DNA from: Nitrobacter sp051912485
GTDB lineage: Bacteria; Pseudomonadota; Alphaproteobacteria; Rhizobiales; Xanthobacteraceae
Direction of reading: 5' to 3'
NCBI RefSeq assembly: GCF_051912485.1
Contig: NZ_CP196822.1
Location: forward strand, 1,860,001-1,924,000
Length of the DNA stretch: 64,000 nucleotides
The notes beneath the pieces are model-generated. The model ran no database searches. It worked only from the letters and a program-made list of their open reading frames with translations, and was not told where the DNA came from. The first letter of the stretch is position 1. Every line of letters begins with the position of its first letter. Positions 52,758 to 60,336 of this stretch are shown here, one piece after another. The position numbers and the translations under genes were made by a program.

Positions 52758-55007
52758 TTAAATGGCGCGGCCGAACCTGTTCGATTTCGGCAGGCCGTGC
52801 GCAAGGCGTCCGGCATCGGCGCGGTTGCCGCGCCAGTCGGACAAGTCCTTCCAGCTCAGACTCTGCTCGCGGCCTGCGGAGTCCTTCCACGTCAATCCGG
52901 CCTTCGATTCGAACACAGCAACATCGGACAGACCTGCGTCCTTGTACTTCTGCAGCCGCACGCCGCGGCCGCGCGCCATCTCCGGCACCTGATCGAGCGG
53001 GAAAATCACCATCTTGTGGTTGGTGCCGATGACCGCGACCTGATCGCCCGCGACCGTCACAATCGCCTTGGCCTCGTTCGGCATCTCGACATTGAGCACC
53101 TGCTTGCCCTTACGCGTGGTGCCGACGCAATCGTCCTCATTGACGACGAAGCCCTGCCCTTCGTAGCTCGCGATCAGGAACTTGCGTCCGCCGGTGTTGA
53201 CGAACAGCGACACGATCGCAGCGTCCTGCTCCATGTCGATGAAAAGACGGATCGGTTCGCCATGGCCCCGCCCACCCGGCAGCTTCGCGACATCAAGTGA
53301 ATAGAACTTGCCGTTGGTGGCGAACAGCAGCAGCTTTGACGTGGTTTCGGCGAAGAACGTAAAGCCAAGCTTGTCGTCGGTCTTGAAGGTGAGGTTGGAT
53401 AAATCCTCTACGTGCCCCTTCAACGTCCGCACCCAGCCTTTGTCGGACACGACGACGGTGACGGGTTCGCGCTCCACCAGCGACTCTTCCAATGCGGCAA
53501 GGTCGTGCTCGGGCGCGTCAGCGAAGACGGTGCGGCGCTTGCCGAGCGGCGTCTTGGGTCCGAACAGCTCGCGCACGTTGCGGACCTGTTCGGCGACTTT
53601 CTCCCACTGCTTGGCTTCGGAGCCCAGCACGGCATTGATACCCTTGAGCTCCGTCCGAAGATTCTTGTCCTCGGTGCGGATTTCTATTTCCTCGAGCTTG
53701 CGCAGACTGCGCAGGCGCATATTGAGGATGGCCTCGGCTTGGACCTCCGTCAGCTTGAACGCCTTCATCAAGGCCGGCTTCGGCTCATCCTCGGTGCGGA
53801 TGATCTTGATGACCTTGTCGATGTTCAGATATGCGATCAGGTAGCCGCCGAGCACTTCGAGGCGATGCTCGATCTGCGCCTTGCGATAGGCTGAGCGACG
53901 CAACAGCACGTCGCGCAGGTGGTCCAGCCATTCGCGAAGGCACTCCGCAAGGCCGACGACTTTCGGAATCTTACCCTTGATGAGGACGTTGAGGTTGAGC
54001 GAAATGCGACTCTCAAGCTCGGTCAGCTTGAACAGCGATTCCATCACCAGTTCAGGATCGACGTTGCGCGACTTCGGTTCGATGACGACGCGGACGTCTT
54101 CGGCCGACTCGTCCCTGATGTCACCGACCAGCGGCAACTTCTTCTCGTTGAGCAGTTCGGCGATCTTCTCGATCAGTCGCGACTTCTGCACCAGCCACGG
54201 AATCTCCGTGACCACGATGGTCCAAGTGCCGCGCGCGCCTTCTTCCTGATGCCATTTGGCGCGGGTGCGGAAGGCGCCGCGCCCGGTCATGTAAGCCTCG
54301 GCGATGCTTTCCTTGGAGTCGATGATGATGCCGCCGGTCGGAAAATCCGGACCCTTGACCCACTTCAAAAGCGCCTTCGACTTCGCATCCGGCTTTTCGA
54401 TCAGATGCAGCGCGGCATCGCAGAGTTCGGCCGCGTTGTGGGGCGGAATAGCGGTGGCCATGCCGACCGCAATGCCCTGCGAGCCGTTGGCGAGCAGATT
54501 CGGGAAACCACCCGGCAGCACCACCGGCTCGCGGGTCTGGCCGTCGTAGTTGGGGCGGAACTCGACAGCGTCCTCATCGATACCGTCGAGCAACAGCCGC
54601 GCCACATCGGTCATGCGCGCTTCGGTGTAGCGGTAAGCGGCGGGATTATCGCCGTCGATATTGCCGAAATTGCCCTGACCATCGACCAGCGGATAGCGCG
54701 AGGCGAAATCCTGCGCGAGACGCACCATGGCATCGTAGATTGCCTGGTCGCCGTGAGGATGGAACGAACCCATTACGTCGCCAACGATCTTGGCCGACTT
54801 CTTGAAGGCCGAGCCGGGATCGAGCCGCAGCAGCCGCATCCCGTAAAGGATGCGGCGATGCACCGGCTTGAGGCCATCGCGCGCGTCCGGCAAAGCGCGA
54901 TGCATGATGGTGGACAGCGCGTAGGCGAGATAGCGCTCTTCCAGCGCATCTCGCAGTTGCACTTCGTGAATTTCGGCCGGCTCGGCCGGAATCAGTCGTT
55001 TTCCCAT
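52758..55007 (-). CDS. parC: DNA topoisomerase IV subunit A
   Basis: Decatenates daughter chromosomes together with ParE. The 749 residues are the ParC length (GyrA is longer). Visible: YALSTIMHRALPDARDGLKPVHRRILYGM, the quinolone-region ending in DGQGNFGNIDGDNPAAYRYTEARMT with the active-site Tyr in AAYRY, and the six-bladed C-terminal beta-pinwheel with degenerate repeats. The GyrA-box QRRGGKG is absent, as expected for ParC. recO lies 114 bases upstream. Confidence 0.95.
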   Translation of the reverse strand: MGKRLIPAEPAEIHEVQLRDALEERYLAYALSTIMHRALPDARDGLKPVHRRILYGMRLLRLDPGSAFKKSAKIVGDVMGSFHPHGDQAIYDAMVRLAQDFASRYPLVDGQGNFGNIDGDNPAAYRYTEARMTDVARLLLDGIDEDAVEFRPNYDGQTREPVVLPGGFPNLLANGSQGIAVGMATAIPPHNAAELCDAALHLIEKPDAKSKALLKWVKGPDFPTGGIIIDSKESIAEAYMTGRGAFRTRAKWHQEEGARGTWTIVVTEIPWLVQKSRLIEKIAELLNEKKLPLVGDIRDESAEDVRVVIEPKSRNVDPELVMESLFKLTELESRISLNLNVLIKGKIPKVVGLAECLREWLDHLRDVLLRRSAYRKAQIEHRLEVLGGYLIAYLNIDKVIKIIRTEDEPKPALMKAFKLTEVQAEAILNMRLRSLRKLEEIEIRTEDKNLRTELKGINAVLGSEAKQWEKVAEQVRNVRELFGPKTPLGKRRTVFADAPEHDLAALEESLVEREPVTVVVSDKGWVRTLKGHVEDLSNLTFKTDDKLGFTFFAETTSKLLLFATNGKFYSLDVAKLPGGRGHGEPIRLFIDMEQDAAIVSLFVNTGGRKFLIASYEGQGFVVNEDDCVGTTRKGKQVLNVEMPNEAKAIVTVAGDQVAVIGTNHKMVIFPLDQVPEMARGRGVRLQKYKDAGLSDVAVFESKAGLTWKDSAGREQSLSWKDLSDWRGNRADAGRLAHGLPKSNRFGRAI

Positions 55008-55121
55008 GGAAACGGGTTAAACCCGGACGAGTCCGAGAACAAGGCGCGAATCGGTCTCTTATCCGCGCCCCTGGAAAGCAAGAACTCTGCCCCACTTCCG
55101 CCGGGTCCAGCGGCAGGCGCC

Positions 55122-55871
55122 TCATCCGGAAATTGCCGCCGCCCGCTTTCGCACCACCGCGTTGATGAACCCCGCTCTGGCATCCGAATGCTTCTGCCCG
55201 CGCGGCTCCAGCACATGACGCAGCAGAAAGCGTCCGGTCAGCTCAAATCCGTCCAGCAAGTCCTGATCCGACCAGCCGCTTTGTTCTTCGTCATCCTCGC
55301 GCAGAAACGGCGGCAGCCGCAACAGCTTCTCGCGCCACGGCTCGCCGGCCTGCCGCGACACCGCCCCACCCGATTTCGGCGAGACGTAAATCAGCTCGGT
55401 GGTAACGCCGGACGCAGCACAGGTCGCGAGATCGAGACCGAAGCCGAGTTCGGTCAACATCGCCAGTTCGAACCGGATCAGATGGATCGCCGCCTCGCCG
55501 GCGCTGTCGAAATCATCCAGCGTCCGTTCCAACATCGCGAAAATGCCGTCATGCGGATCGCGCTCAGGCAGCAGCCGAGCCAGCGACGCCAGATGGGTCA
55601 CGCCATAGGTCGCATGGGACGCCGCGAGCAGGTTGGCGGCGCGCATGCGCGTGCCCTCGAGCGCAAAAGTGCCAAGATGCTCATCGAGCCGCGCGCGCCA
55701 CAACGCTCTGACCGAATTTCCGGGCTGCAATAGCGGGCGCATCCGGGATCCGGCCCCGCCGCGCACAAGGCCGAGATGGCGGCCATGGCCACACGTCAAA
55801 AGCTCGACGATGGCTGAGGATTCGCCATGCCGCCGCACCCCGAGCACGATACCATCGTCGGTCCATTCCAT
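55122..55871 (-). CDS. recO: DNA repair protein RecO
   Basis: Loads RecA at gaps with RecR; binds SSB. The 249-residue protein has the N-terminal OB fold (MEWTDDGIVLGVRRHGESSA; HGRHLGLVRGGAGSRMRPLLQPGN) and the helical C-terminal part. A zinc-finger Cys4 motif is absent, as in many alphaproteobacteria. Position after era and before parC is conserved in the group. Confidence 0.94.
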   Translation of the reverse strand: MEWTDDGIVLGVRRHGESSAIVELLTCGHGRHLGLVRGGAGSRMRPLLQPGNSVRALWRARLDEHLGTFALEGTRMRAANLLAASHATYGVTHLASLARLLPERDPHDGIFAMLERTLDDFDSAGEAAIHLIRFELAMLTELGFGLDLATCAASGVTTELIYVSPKSGGAVSRQAGEPWREKLLRLPPFLREDDEEQSGWSDQDLLDGFELTGRFLLRHVLEPRGQKHSDARAGFINAVVRKRAAAISG

Positions 55872-55914
55872 GGCGCCAGTCTATAATATCGCGCGGCGTT
55901 TCGCAGCCATCCGA

Positions 55915-56292
55915 TCAGATGGAGTTGAACCAGTCTTTCGCATCATCGGTGAATGAAAAATATATCCCGGCGCCGGCCAGAATGGTCGAAAATAGATCGA
56001 TCGCCGACGCCAGCGTCAACCCGCGGTTCAATGAATCGAACAGCGAAAGCACTGAAAGCCCAAGTGCCCCGAGCAGGATCCATCGCGCCCAGCTCTTCCG
56101 GTGCCGTGCCGCGAGCCAGACCAGAAGCAGAAAAAGCGTCAATGCGCCAACGACGAACATATTGGCGCCCACCGCAGTCGCCTCATCGACTTCAGTCGAC
56201 GGGCGCTCGATGAAAGCAGCCGACAACGTATCGATCAGGAGCGACAGGTACAGCAGGACTTCAAACCGCAGCACGTTTTTCGGGATGGTCAT
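55915..56292 (-). CDS. Small integral membrane protein, unknown
   Basis: A 125-residue protein with about four hydrophobic segments (LLYLSLLIDTLSAAFI, FVVGALTLFLLLVWLAA, WILLGALGLSVLSLF, IDLFSTILAGAGIYFSF). It is polar at both ends, with a C-terminal DDAKDWFNSI. It sits between era and recO with gaps of 12 and 43 bases, so it is co-transcribed. I do not recognise a family and the gene may be specific to part of the order. Confidence 0.8.
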   Translation of the reverse strand: MTIPKNVLRFEVLLYLSLLIDTLSAAFIERPSTEVDEATAVGANMFVVGALTLFLLLVWLAARHRKSWARWILLGALGLSVLSLFDSLNRGLTLASAIDLFSTILAGAGIYFSFTDDAKDWFNSI

Positions 56293-56304
56293 GCGTCCGC
56301 CGGC

Positions 56305-57222
56305 CTATTCCTTGGGAAACTCCAGTCCCATTTCGCGATAACGGTTCGGATCATCGCCCCAATTCTCACGCACCTTCACGAACAGAAACAGATGCACCGG
56401 CTGGCCGAGGATCTCGCCGATCTCCTTGCGGGAGTCGGCTCCAATCGCCTTGATGGTCGCTCCGCCCTTGCCCAGCACGATCTTACGCTGGCTGTCTCGT
56501 TCCACAAAGATGGTCTGCTCGATGCGAACCGATTTGTCGCTGCGCTCGGTCCAGCTGTCGGTCTCGACGGTCGATTGATACGGCAATTCCTGATGCAGAT
56601 GACGGTAGATTTTCTCGCGGGTGATTTCGGCAGCGAGATGACGCAGCGGGGCGTCCGACATCTGGTCTTCGGGGTAGTGAAACGGCCCGTCCGGCACGCG
56701 CTCGGCCAGCGCGCGGCGTAGATCATGGACGCCGTCGCCCGACAGCGCCGAGATCATGAATGTATTCTCGAAGGCAAGGCGCTTGTTGGCCGCGCTGGTC
56801 AGCGCCAGGAGTTTTTCGCGGGGCACGAGATCGATCTTGTTCAGCACAAGAAATTTCGGATGCGCCACTCTTGCGAGCTTCGTAAGGATGGCGTCGGCCT
56901 CCTCATCGACCCCCGCGCGCGCGTCGAGCAGCACACAGACGAGATCAGCGTCGTGGGCCCCGCTCCATGCGGTCGAAACCATGGCGCGGTCGAGCCGCCG
57001 CTTCGGCGCGAAGATGCCGGGCGTATCGACCAAAATGATCTGGGCGTTGTTCTCGACGACGATGCCGCGGATCAGCGCACGGGTGGTCTGCACCTTGCGC
57101 GAGACGATGGTGACTTTCGAGCCGACCAGCGCATTGACCAAAGTGGACTTACCGACATTCGGCGCACCTATCAACGCGACGAAACCGCATCGCGTGGCCG
57201 CGGTCGCGCCGGTCTCGCTCAC
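56305..57222 (-). CDS. era: GTPase Era
   Basis: Ras-like GTPase that binds 16S rRNA and checks 30S assembly. The 305-residue protein shows G1 GAPNVGKSTLV, G2 context TTRALIRG, G3 DTPGIF, G4 NKID and G5 SALSG, and a C-terminal KH domain (GKGGATIKAIGADSRKEIGE). The start overlaps the rnc stop by four bases. The rnc-era pairing is universal. Confidence 0.96.
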   Translation of the reverse strand: MSETGATAATRCGFVALIGAPNVGKSTLVNALVGSKVTIVSRKVQTTRALIRGIVVENNAQIILVDTPGIFAPKRRLDRAMVSTAWSGAHDADLVCVLLDARAGVDEEADAILTKLARVAHPKFLVLNKIDLVPREKLLALTSAANKRLAFENTFMISALSGDGVHDLRRALAERVPDGPFHYPEDQMSDAPLRHLAAEITREKIYRHLHQELPYQSTVETDSWTERSDKSVRIEQTIFVERDSQRKIVLGKGGATIKAIGADSRKEIGEILGQPVHLFLFVKVRENWGDDPNRYREMGLEFPKE

Positions 57223-58019
57223 TTTACACCTTCACGGGCGATCATGGCGGATGCCGCCGCCTTCTCCGCCGTGCGCTTGCTGCCGCCGATGCCCTCCGAG
57301 GCCTCCAGCCCCGGCAATTCCACCGCGACGCGGAAGCGCGGGTCGTGATGTGGCCCCGTGCGTTCCACTTCGCGGTAAACCGGCGTCGGCAGGCCCTGGC
57401 CCTGCGCCCACTCCTGCAACACGGTCTTCGGATCGCGCAGTGGCCGCACCGGCTTGCGCATCCGTTCAAGCCAGTTGCGCTCGACGAAGGCAGCAGCAGC
57501 CGCATAGCCGCCATCGAGATAGACTGCCCCGATCACCGCCTCGCAGATATCCCCGAGCACGGACCGGCGCAGCCGCGCGCCGGCACCGGCGCCGACCGCG
57601 CCGAGCTTGATGCCCTCGAGCAGATCGAGCGATTTAGCGACATCGATACATGTCTCCTTGCGCACGAGATCGGCGAGCCGCTTCGACAGTTCGCCCTCGT
57701 CCGCCTTGGGGAAGGCGCGGTAGAGCATGTCGGAGATCACCAGACCGAGCACATGATCGCCTAGAAATTCGAGACGCTGGTAACTATCGCCGCGTCCGCG
57801 CGATGACTTCAGCGCTGACACGTGGGTGAAGGCCGTGGTCAGCAGAGACATATCGGCGAACTTATGGCCCAGCCGCTGTTCGATCGCGGCCATAATCGCT
57901 TTGGTGCTGGTCCGGGCCCGCTTCTTCTTCGGCGCAGGCGCCACCGCCTCCGTGCCGGATGGCACGGCTACGTCGTCGGAAGTCGGGACTGTCTTGATGT
58001 CAGCCGATTCGTCGATCAT
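57219..58019 (-). CDS. rnc: Ribonuclease III
   Basis: Processes double-stranded RNA, including rRNA precursors. I use ATG 58019 (MIDESADIKTVPTSDDVAVP), overlapping the lepB stop as ATGA; the long upstream frame overlaps lepB. Of 266 residues the first 40 are a low-complexity extension. The catalytic signature YQRLEFLGDHVLGLVISDML and a dsRNA-binding domain (ETCIDVAKSL; DPKTVLQEWAQGQGLPTPVY) follow. It also lies in the lepB-rnc-era order seen in E. coli. Confidence 0.96.
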   Translation of the reverse strand: MIDESADIKTVPTSDDVAVPSGTEAVAPAPKKKRARTSTKAIMAAIEQRLGHKFADMSLLTTAFTHVSALKSSRGRGDSYQRLEFLGDHVLGLVISDMLYRAFPKADEGELSKRLADLVRKETCIDVAKSLDLLEGIKLGAVGAGAGARLRRSVLGDICEAVIGAVYLDGGYAAAAAFVERNWLERMRKPVRPLRDPKTVLQEWAQGQGLPTPVYREVERTGPHHDPRFRVAVELPGLEASEGIGGSKRTAEKAAASAMIAREGVK

Positions 58020-58774
58020 CGCACGATGGAGAATATGCGATTCCACCGCACCGCGGCGGGCCAACGCCAGATCTGCCAAGCCTGCTCGCCCTCTGCGATC
58101 GAGAAGAAGATCATCTGGGCCCGTCCGACCAGGTTCTCGAACGGCACATAGCCGACCGCGGAGAGCACGCGGCTGTCGGTCGAATTGTCGCGGTTGTCGC
58201 CCATCATGAAGAAATGACCTGACGGCACGGTGTAGACGTTTGTGTTGTCGTAGAAACCGTTGTCGACGCAATCAAGCGTCTTGTAGGTGACGCCGTTCGG
58301 CAGCGTTTCCTGCCATTGCTTGACACGCGCCGTCGCATCGGAGCCGCATGGGTCTTCGCCGACGAAATCCGGCAGCCGTTCCCGCTGCACCGGGGTGTCG
58401 TTGATGTAGAGCAGCCCCTCCTTCACCTGGATGCGGTCGCCCGGCAGCCCGATCACCCGCTTGATGTAGTCGGTGGTGGTGTCTTTCGGCAGACGAAATA
58501 CCACAACATCGCCGCGACTCGGTTCGGAGCCGAAGACCCGCCCCGAAAACAGCGGCGGAGAAAATGGAATGGAAAAGTGACTGTAGCCGTATGAGTATTT
58601 CGAAACGAACAGATAGTCGCCGACCAGAAGCGTCGCCTTCATCGACCCCGAGGGGATGTTGAACGGCTGGAACAGGAAGGTCCGGATCACCAAGGCGATT
58701 AGGAGAGCGTGGATAACGACACGGATGGTCTCGCCGACGCCGCTTTCAGTTTTGGTTCCGGATGTCACGCCCAT
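58016..58774 (-). CDS. lepB: Signal peptidase I
   Basis: Removes Sec and Tat signal peptides at the periplasmic face. The 252-residue start at ATG 58774 (MGVTSGTKTESGVGETIRVV) has GGGAAGCG just upstream; the frame extends 47 codons further without support. One transmembrane segment (about 19-40) precedes the catalytic Ser in FNIPSGSMKATLLVGDYLFV; the catalytic Lys is in DYIKRVIGLPGDRIQV, and the box MMGDNRDNSTDSRVL follows. The long hydrophilic C-terminal part is usual. Confidence 0.96.
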   Translation of the reverse strand: MGVTSGTKTESGVGETIRVVIHALLIALVIRTFLFQPFNIPSGSMKATLLVGDYLFVSKYSYGYSHFSIPFSPPLFSGRVFGSEPSRGDVVVFRLPKDTTTDYIKRVIGLPGDRIQVKEGLLYINDTPVQRERLPDFVGEDPCGSDATARVKQWQETLPNGVTYKTLDCVDNGFYDNTNVYTVPSGHFFMMGDNRDNSTDSRVLSAVGYVPFENLVGRAQMIFFSIAEGEQAWQIWRWPAAVRWNRIFSIVR

Positions 58775-59054
58775 CGCTTCCCTATGTCCCTCGCCGCCGC
58801 CTGAAGCGATGGCAAAGCGTTTCAGGGCGAAGCGTATCCGTTCCGCACAAAACGCCGTCGATTCTGCTGTTTGGACGAAACGCGCGCAACCTGTCACGAT
58901 TCGTGCTGAATTCACCCTAGCCCGAAGTATCCTGCGGCGTTTTAGACCGTTGTTTGCAGCTGCGCAATCAACCGCGCTGCAAAAACTGGCTAATCATATG
59001 ACAAATCAGTGATTTTTCGTTCAGGACGACCGCCCCGAATCGGAATCAACCCGC

Positions 59055-59474
59055 TCAGACTTTGCCGGGGCTGACAGCCGAAATTATGACGAAAGCTTGC
59101 GCCAGCGGCCAATCGTCCGTGAGACTCAGGTCGATCCGCGCCTCAAGGCCCTGCGGCGTGAGCATTTGCAGCCGCTTCAGCGCCCCGCCCGTAAGCGTCA
59201 TGGTGGGCCGCCCGGCCGGCAGATTGACGACGCCCATGTCCCGCCACCACACGCCACGCCGGATTCCTGTCCCGAGCGCCTTGGAGCAGGCCTCCTTCGC
59301 AGCAAACCGCTTTGCGTAGGTCGCCACCAACATCTTCTCATTATTAGCGCGGCGTTCGGCCTTCGCTTTTTCTGCGTCCGTGAAGATGCGATCGAGAAAC
59401 CGGTCGCCGTGTCGCTCGATAACCTTCGCCACCCGGCGGATATCGATCAAATCCGAGCCGATGCCGATGATCAT
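59055..59474 (-). CDS. acpS: Holo-[acyl-carrier-protein] synthase
   Basis: Transfers phosphopantetheine from CoA to ACP. The 139-residue protein begins MIIGIGSDLIDIRRVAKVIE and contains the metal-binding Asp8 in GSDLID and Glu in AAKEACSKALGTGI. ATG 59474 overlaps the pdxJ stop (ATGA). Downstream, 280 bases precede lepB, containing a perfect hairpin TTTGCAGC / GCTGCAAA (58953-58960 with 58976-58983) of unknown role. Confidence 0.95.
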   Translation of the reverse strand: MIIGIGSDLIDIRRVAKVIERHGDRFLDRIFTDAEKAKAERRANNEKMLVATYAKRFAAKEACSKALGTGIRRGVWWRDMGVVNLPAGRPTMTLTGGALKRLQMLTPQGLEARIDLSLTDDWPLAQAFVIISAVSPGKV

Positions 59475-60241
59475 TCCGCGCGGGCCTTCAGGTTGGCGCG
59501 GCCGCGATCCATGGCCGCGCGCATGGCGCGAACAGTTTCCGCGATCCCGACCAGCAGCGCCTCGCCCATCATGTAGTAACCGATGTTCAGTTCGACGATC
59601 TCGGGCAGCGCTGCGATCGTCTCCGCCGTCGCGTAATCGAGACCATGTCCGGCGTGAACCTCGACGCCCGCCGACTTGGCCAACGCGGCGCCTTCGACAA
59701 TGCGGCGCCATTCGGCGTCCGCCTTCTCCCTGTGGCCGTCGACGACGGCATCGCACCAGCCGCCGGTGTGAATCTCGATCGCCGGCGCACGCAGTTGCGC
59801 CGCCGTCTCGATCTGCTGCGGATCGGCGGAAATGAACAGCGACACCCGGATGCCGGCGTCGTTGAATTTCGCGATGAAAGGCGCCAGCGCGTCGCGTTGG
59901 CCGACCAGGTCGAGTCCGCCTTCGGTGGTGAGTTCCTCCCGCCGCTCCGGAACGAGACAGACCGCATGCGGCTTGGTGGCCAGCGCGATCCGTTGCATCT
60001 CGGCCGTCGCAGCCATCTCGAAATTGAGAGGCTTTGAGATTTCGGCCTTCAGCCGCGCCATGTCGACATCGCGAATGTGACGCCGATCCTCGCGCAGATG
60101 CGCGGTGATGCCGTCGGCGCCGGCCGCAATCGCAGCAAGCGCGATCCGCACCGGATCTGGCCGCGCGCTGCCTCGCGCGTTGCGCAGGGTGGCGACGTGA
60201 TCGACATTGAGTCCGAGACGGATCGCGGAAGGTTGGGGCAT
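59471..60241 (-). CDS. pdxJ: Pyridoxine 5'-phosphate synthase
   Basis: Condenses 3-amino-2-oxopropyl phosphate and deoxyxylulose phosphate to pyridoxine 5'-phosphate. A TIM barrel of 256 residues: LGLNVDHVATLRNARG at the start, catalytic EHL-type region GITAHLREDRRHIRD, PERREELTTEGGLDL, and the phosphate-binding late loop. It lies upstream of acpS, coupled by a four-base overlap; the pairing is conserved in proteobacteria. Confidence 0.96.
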   Translation of the reverse strand: MPQPSAIRLGLNVDHVATLRNARGSARPDPVRIALAAIAAGADGITAHLREDRRHIRDVDMARLKAEISKPLNFEMAATAEMQRIALATKPHAVCLVPERREELTTEGGLDLVGQRDALAPFIAKFNDAGIRVSLFISADPQQIETAAQLRAPAIEIHTGGWCDAVVDGHREKADAEWRRIVEGAALAKSAGVEVHAGHGLDYATAETIAALPEIVELNIGYYMMGEALLVGIAETVRAMRAAMDRGRANLKARAE

Positions 60242-60259
60242 GGCAAAAGACCGCCGTTT

Positions 60260-60333
60260 GTCACACCCGGACTTGATCCGGGCGCCGATTTTCTTCGGGT
60301 GGATGGGTTGCCGGATCAGGCCCGGCCATAACG
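60260..60333. repeat. Inverted-repeat intergenic element downstream of rsh
   Basis: CCCGGACTTGATCCGGG (60266-60282) and GCCGGATCAGGCCCGGC (60310-60326) are two GC-rich near-palindromes with a GGATGGGTTG link, the layout of the dispersed CCGGGCTTGACCCGG-type repeats common in Bradyrhizobium and Rhodopseudomonas. It lies in the short gap between rsh and pdxJ. Confidence 0.6.
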
Positions 60334-60336
60334 CGC

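Noticed and set aside
53919..55733. 604-codon plus-strand frame
   Set aside because: Antisense to parC and recO; translation has no family features and the GC-rich third positions of the genes explain it.
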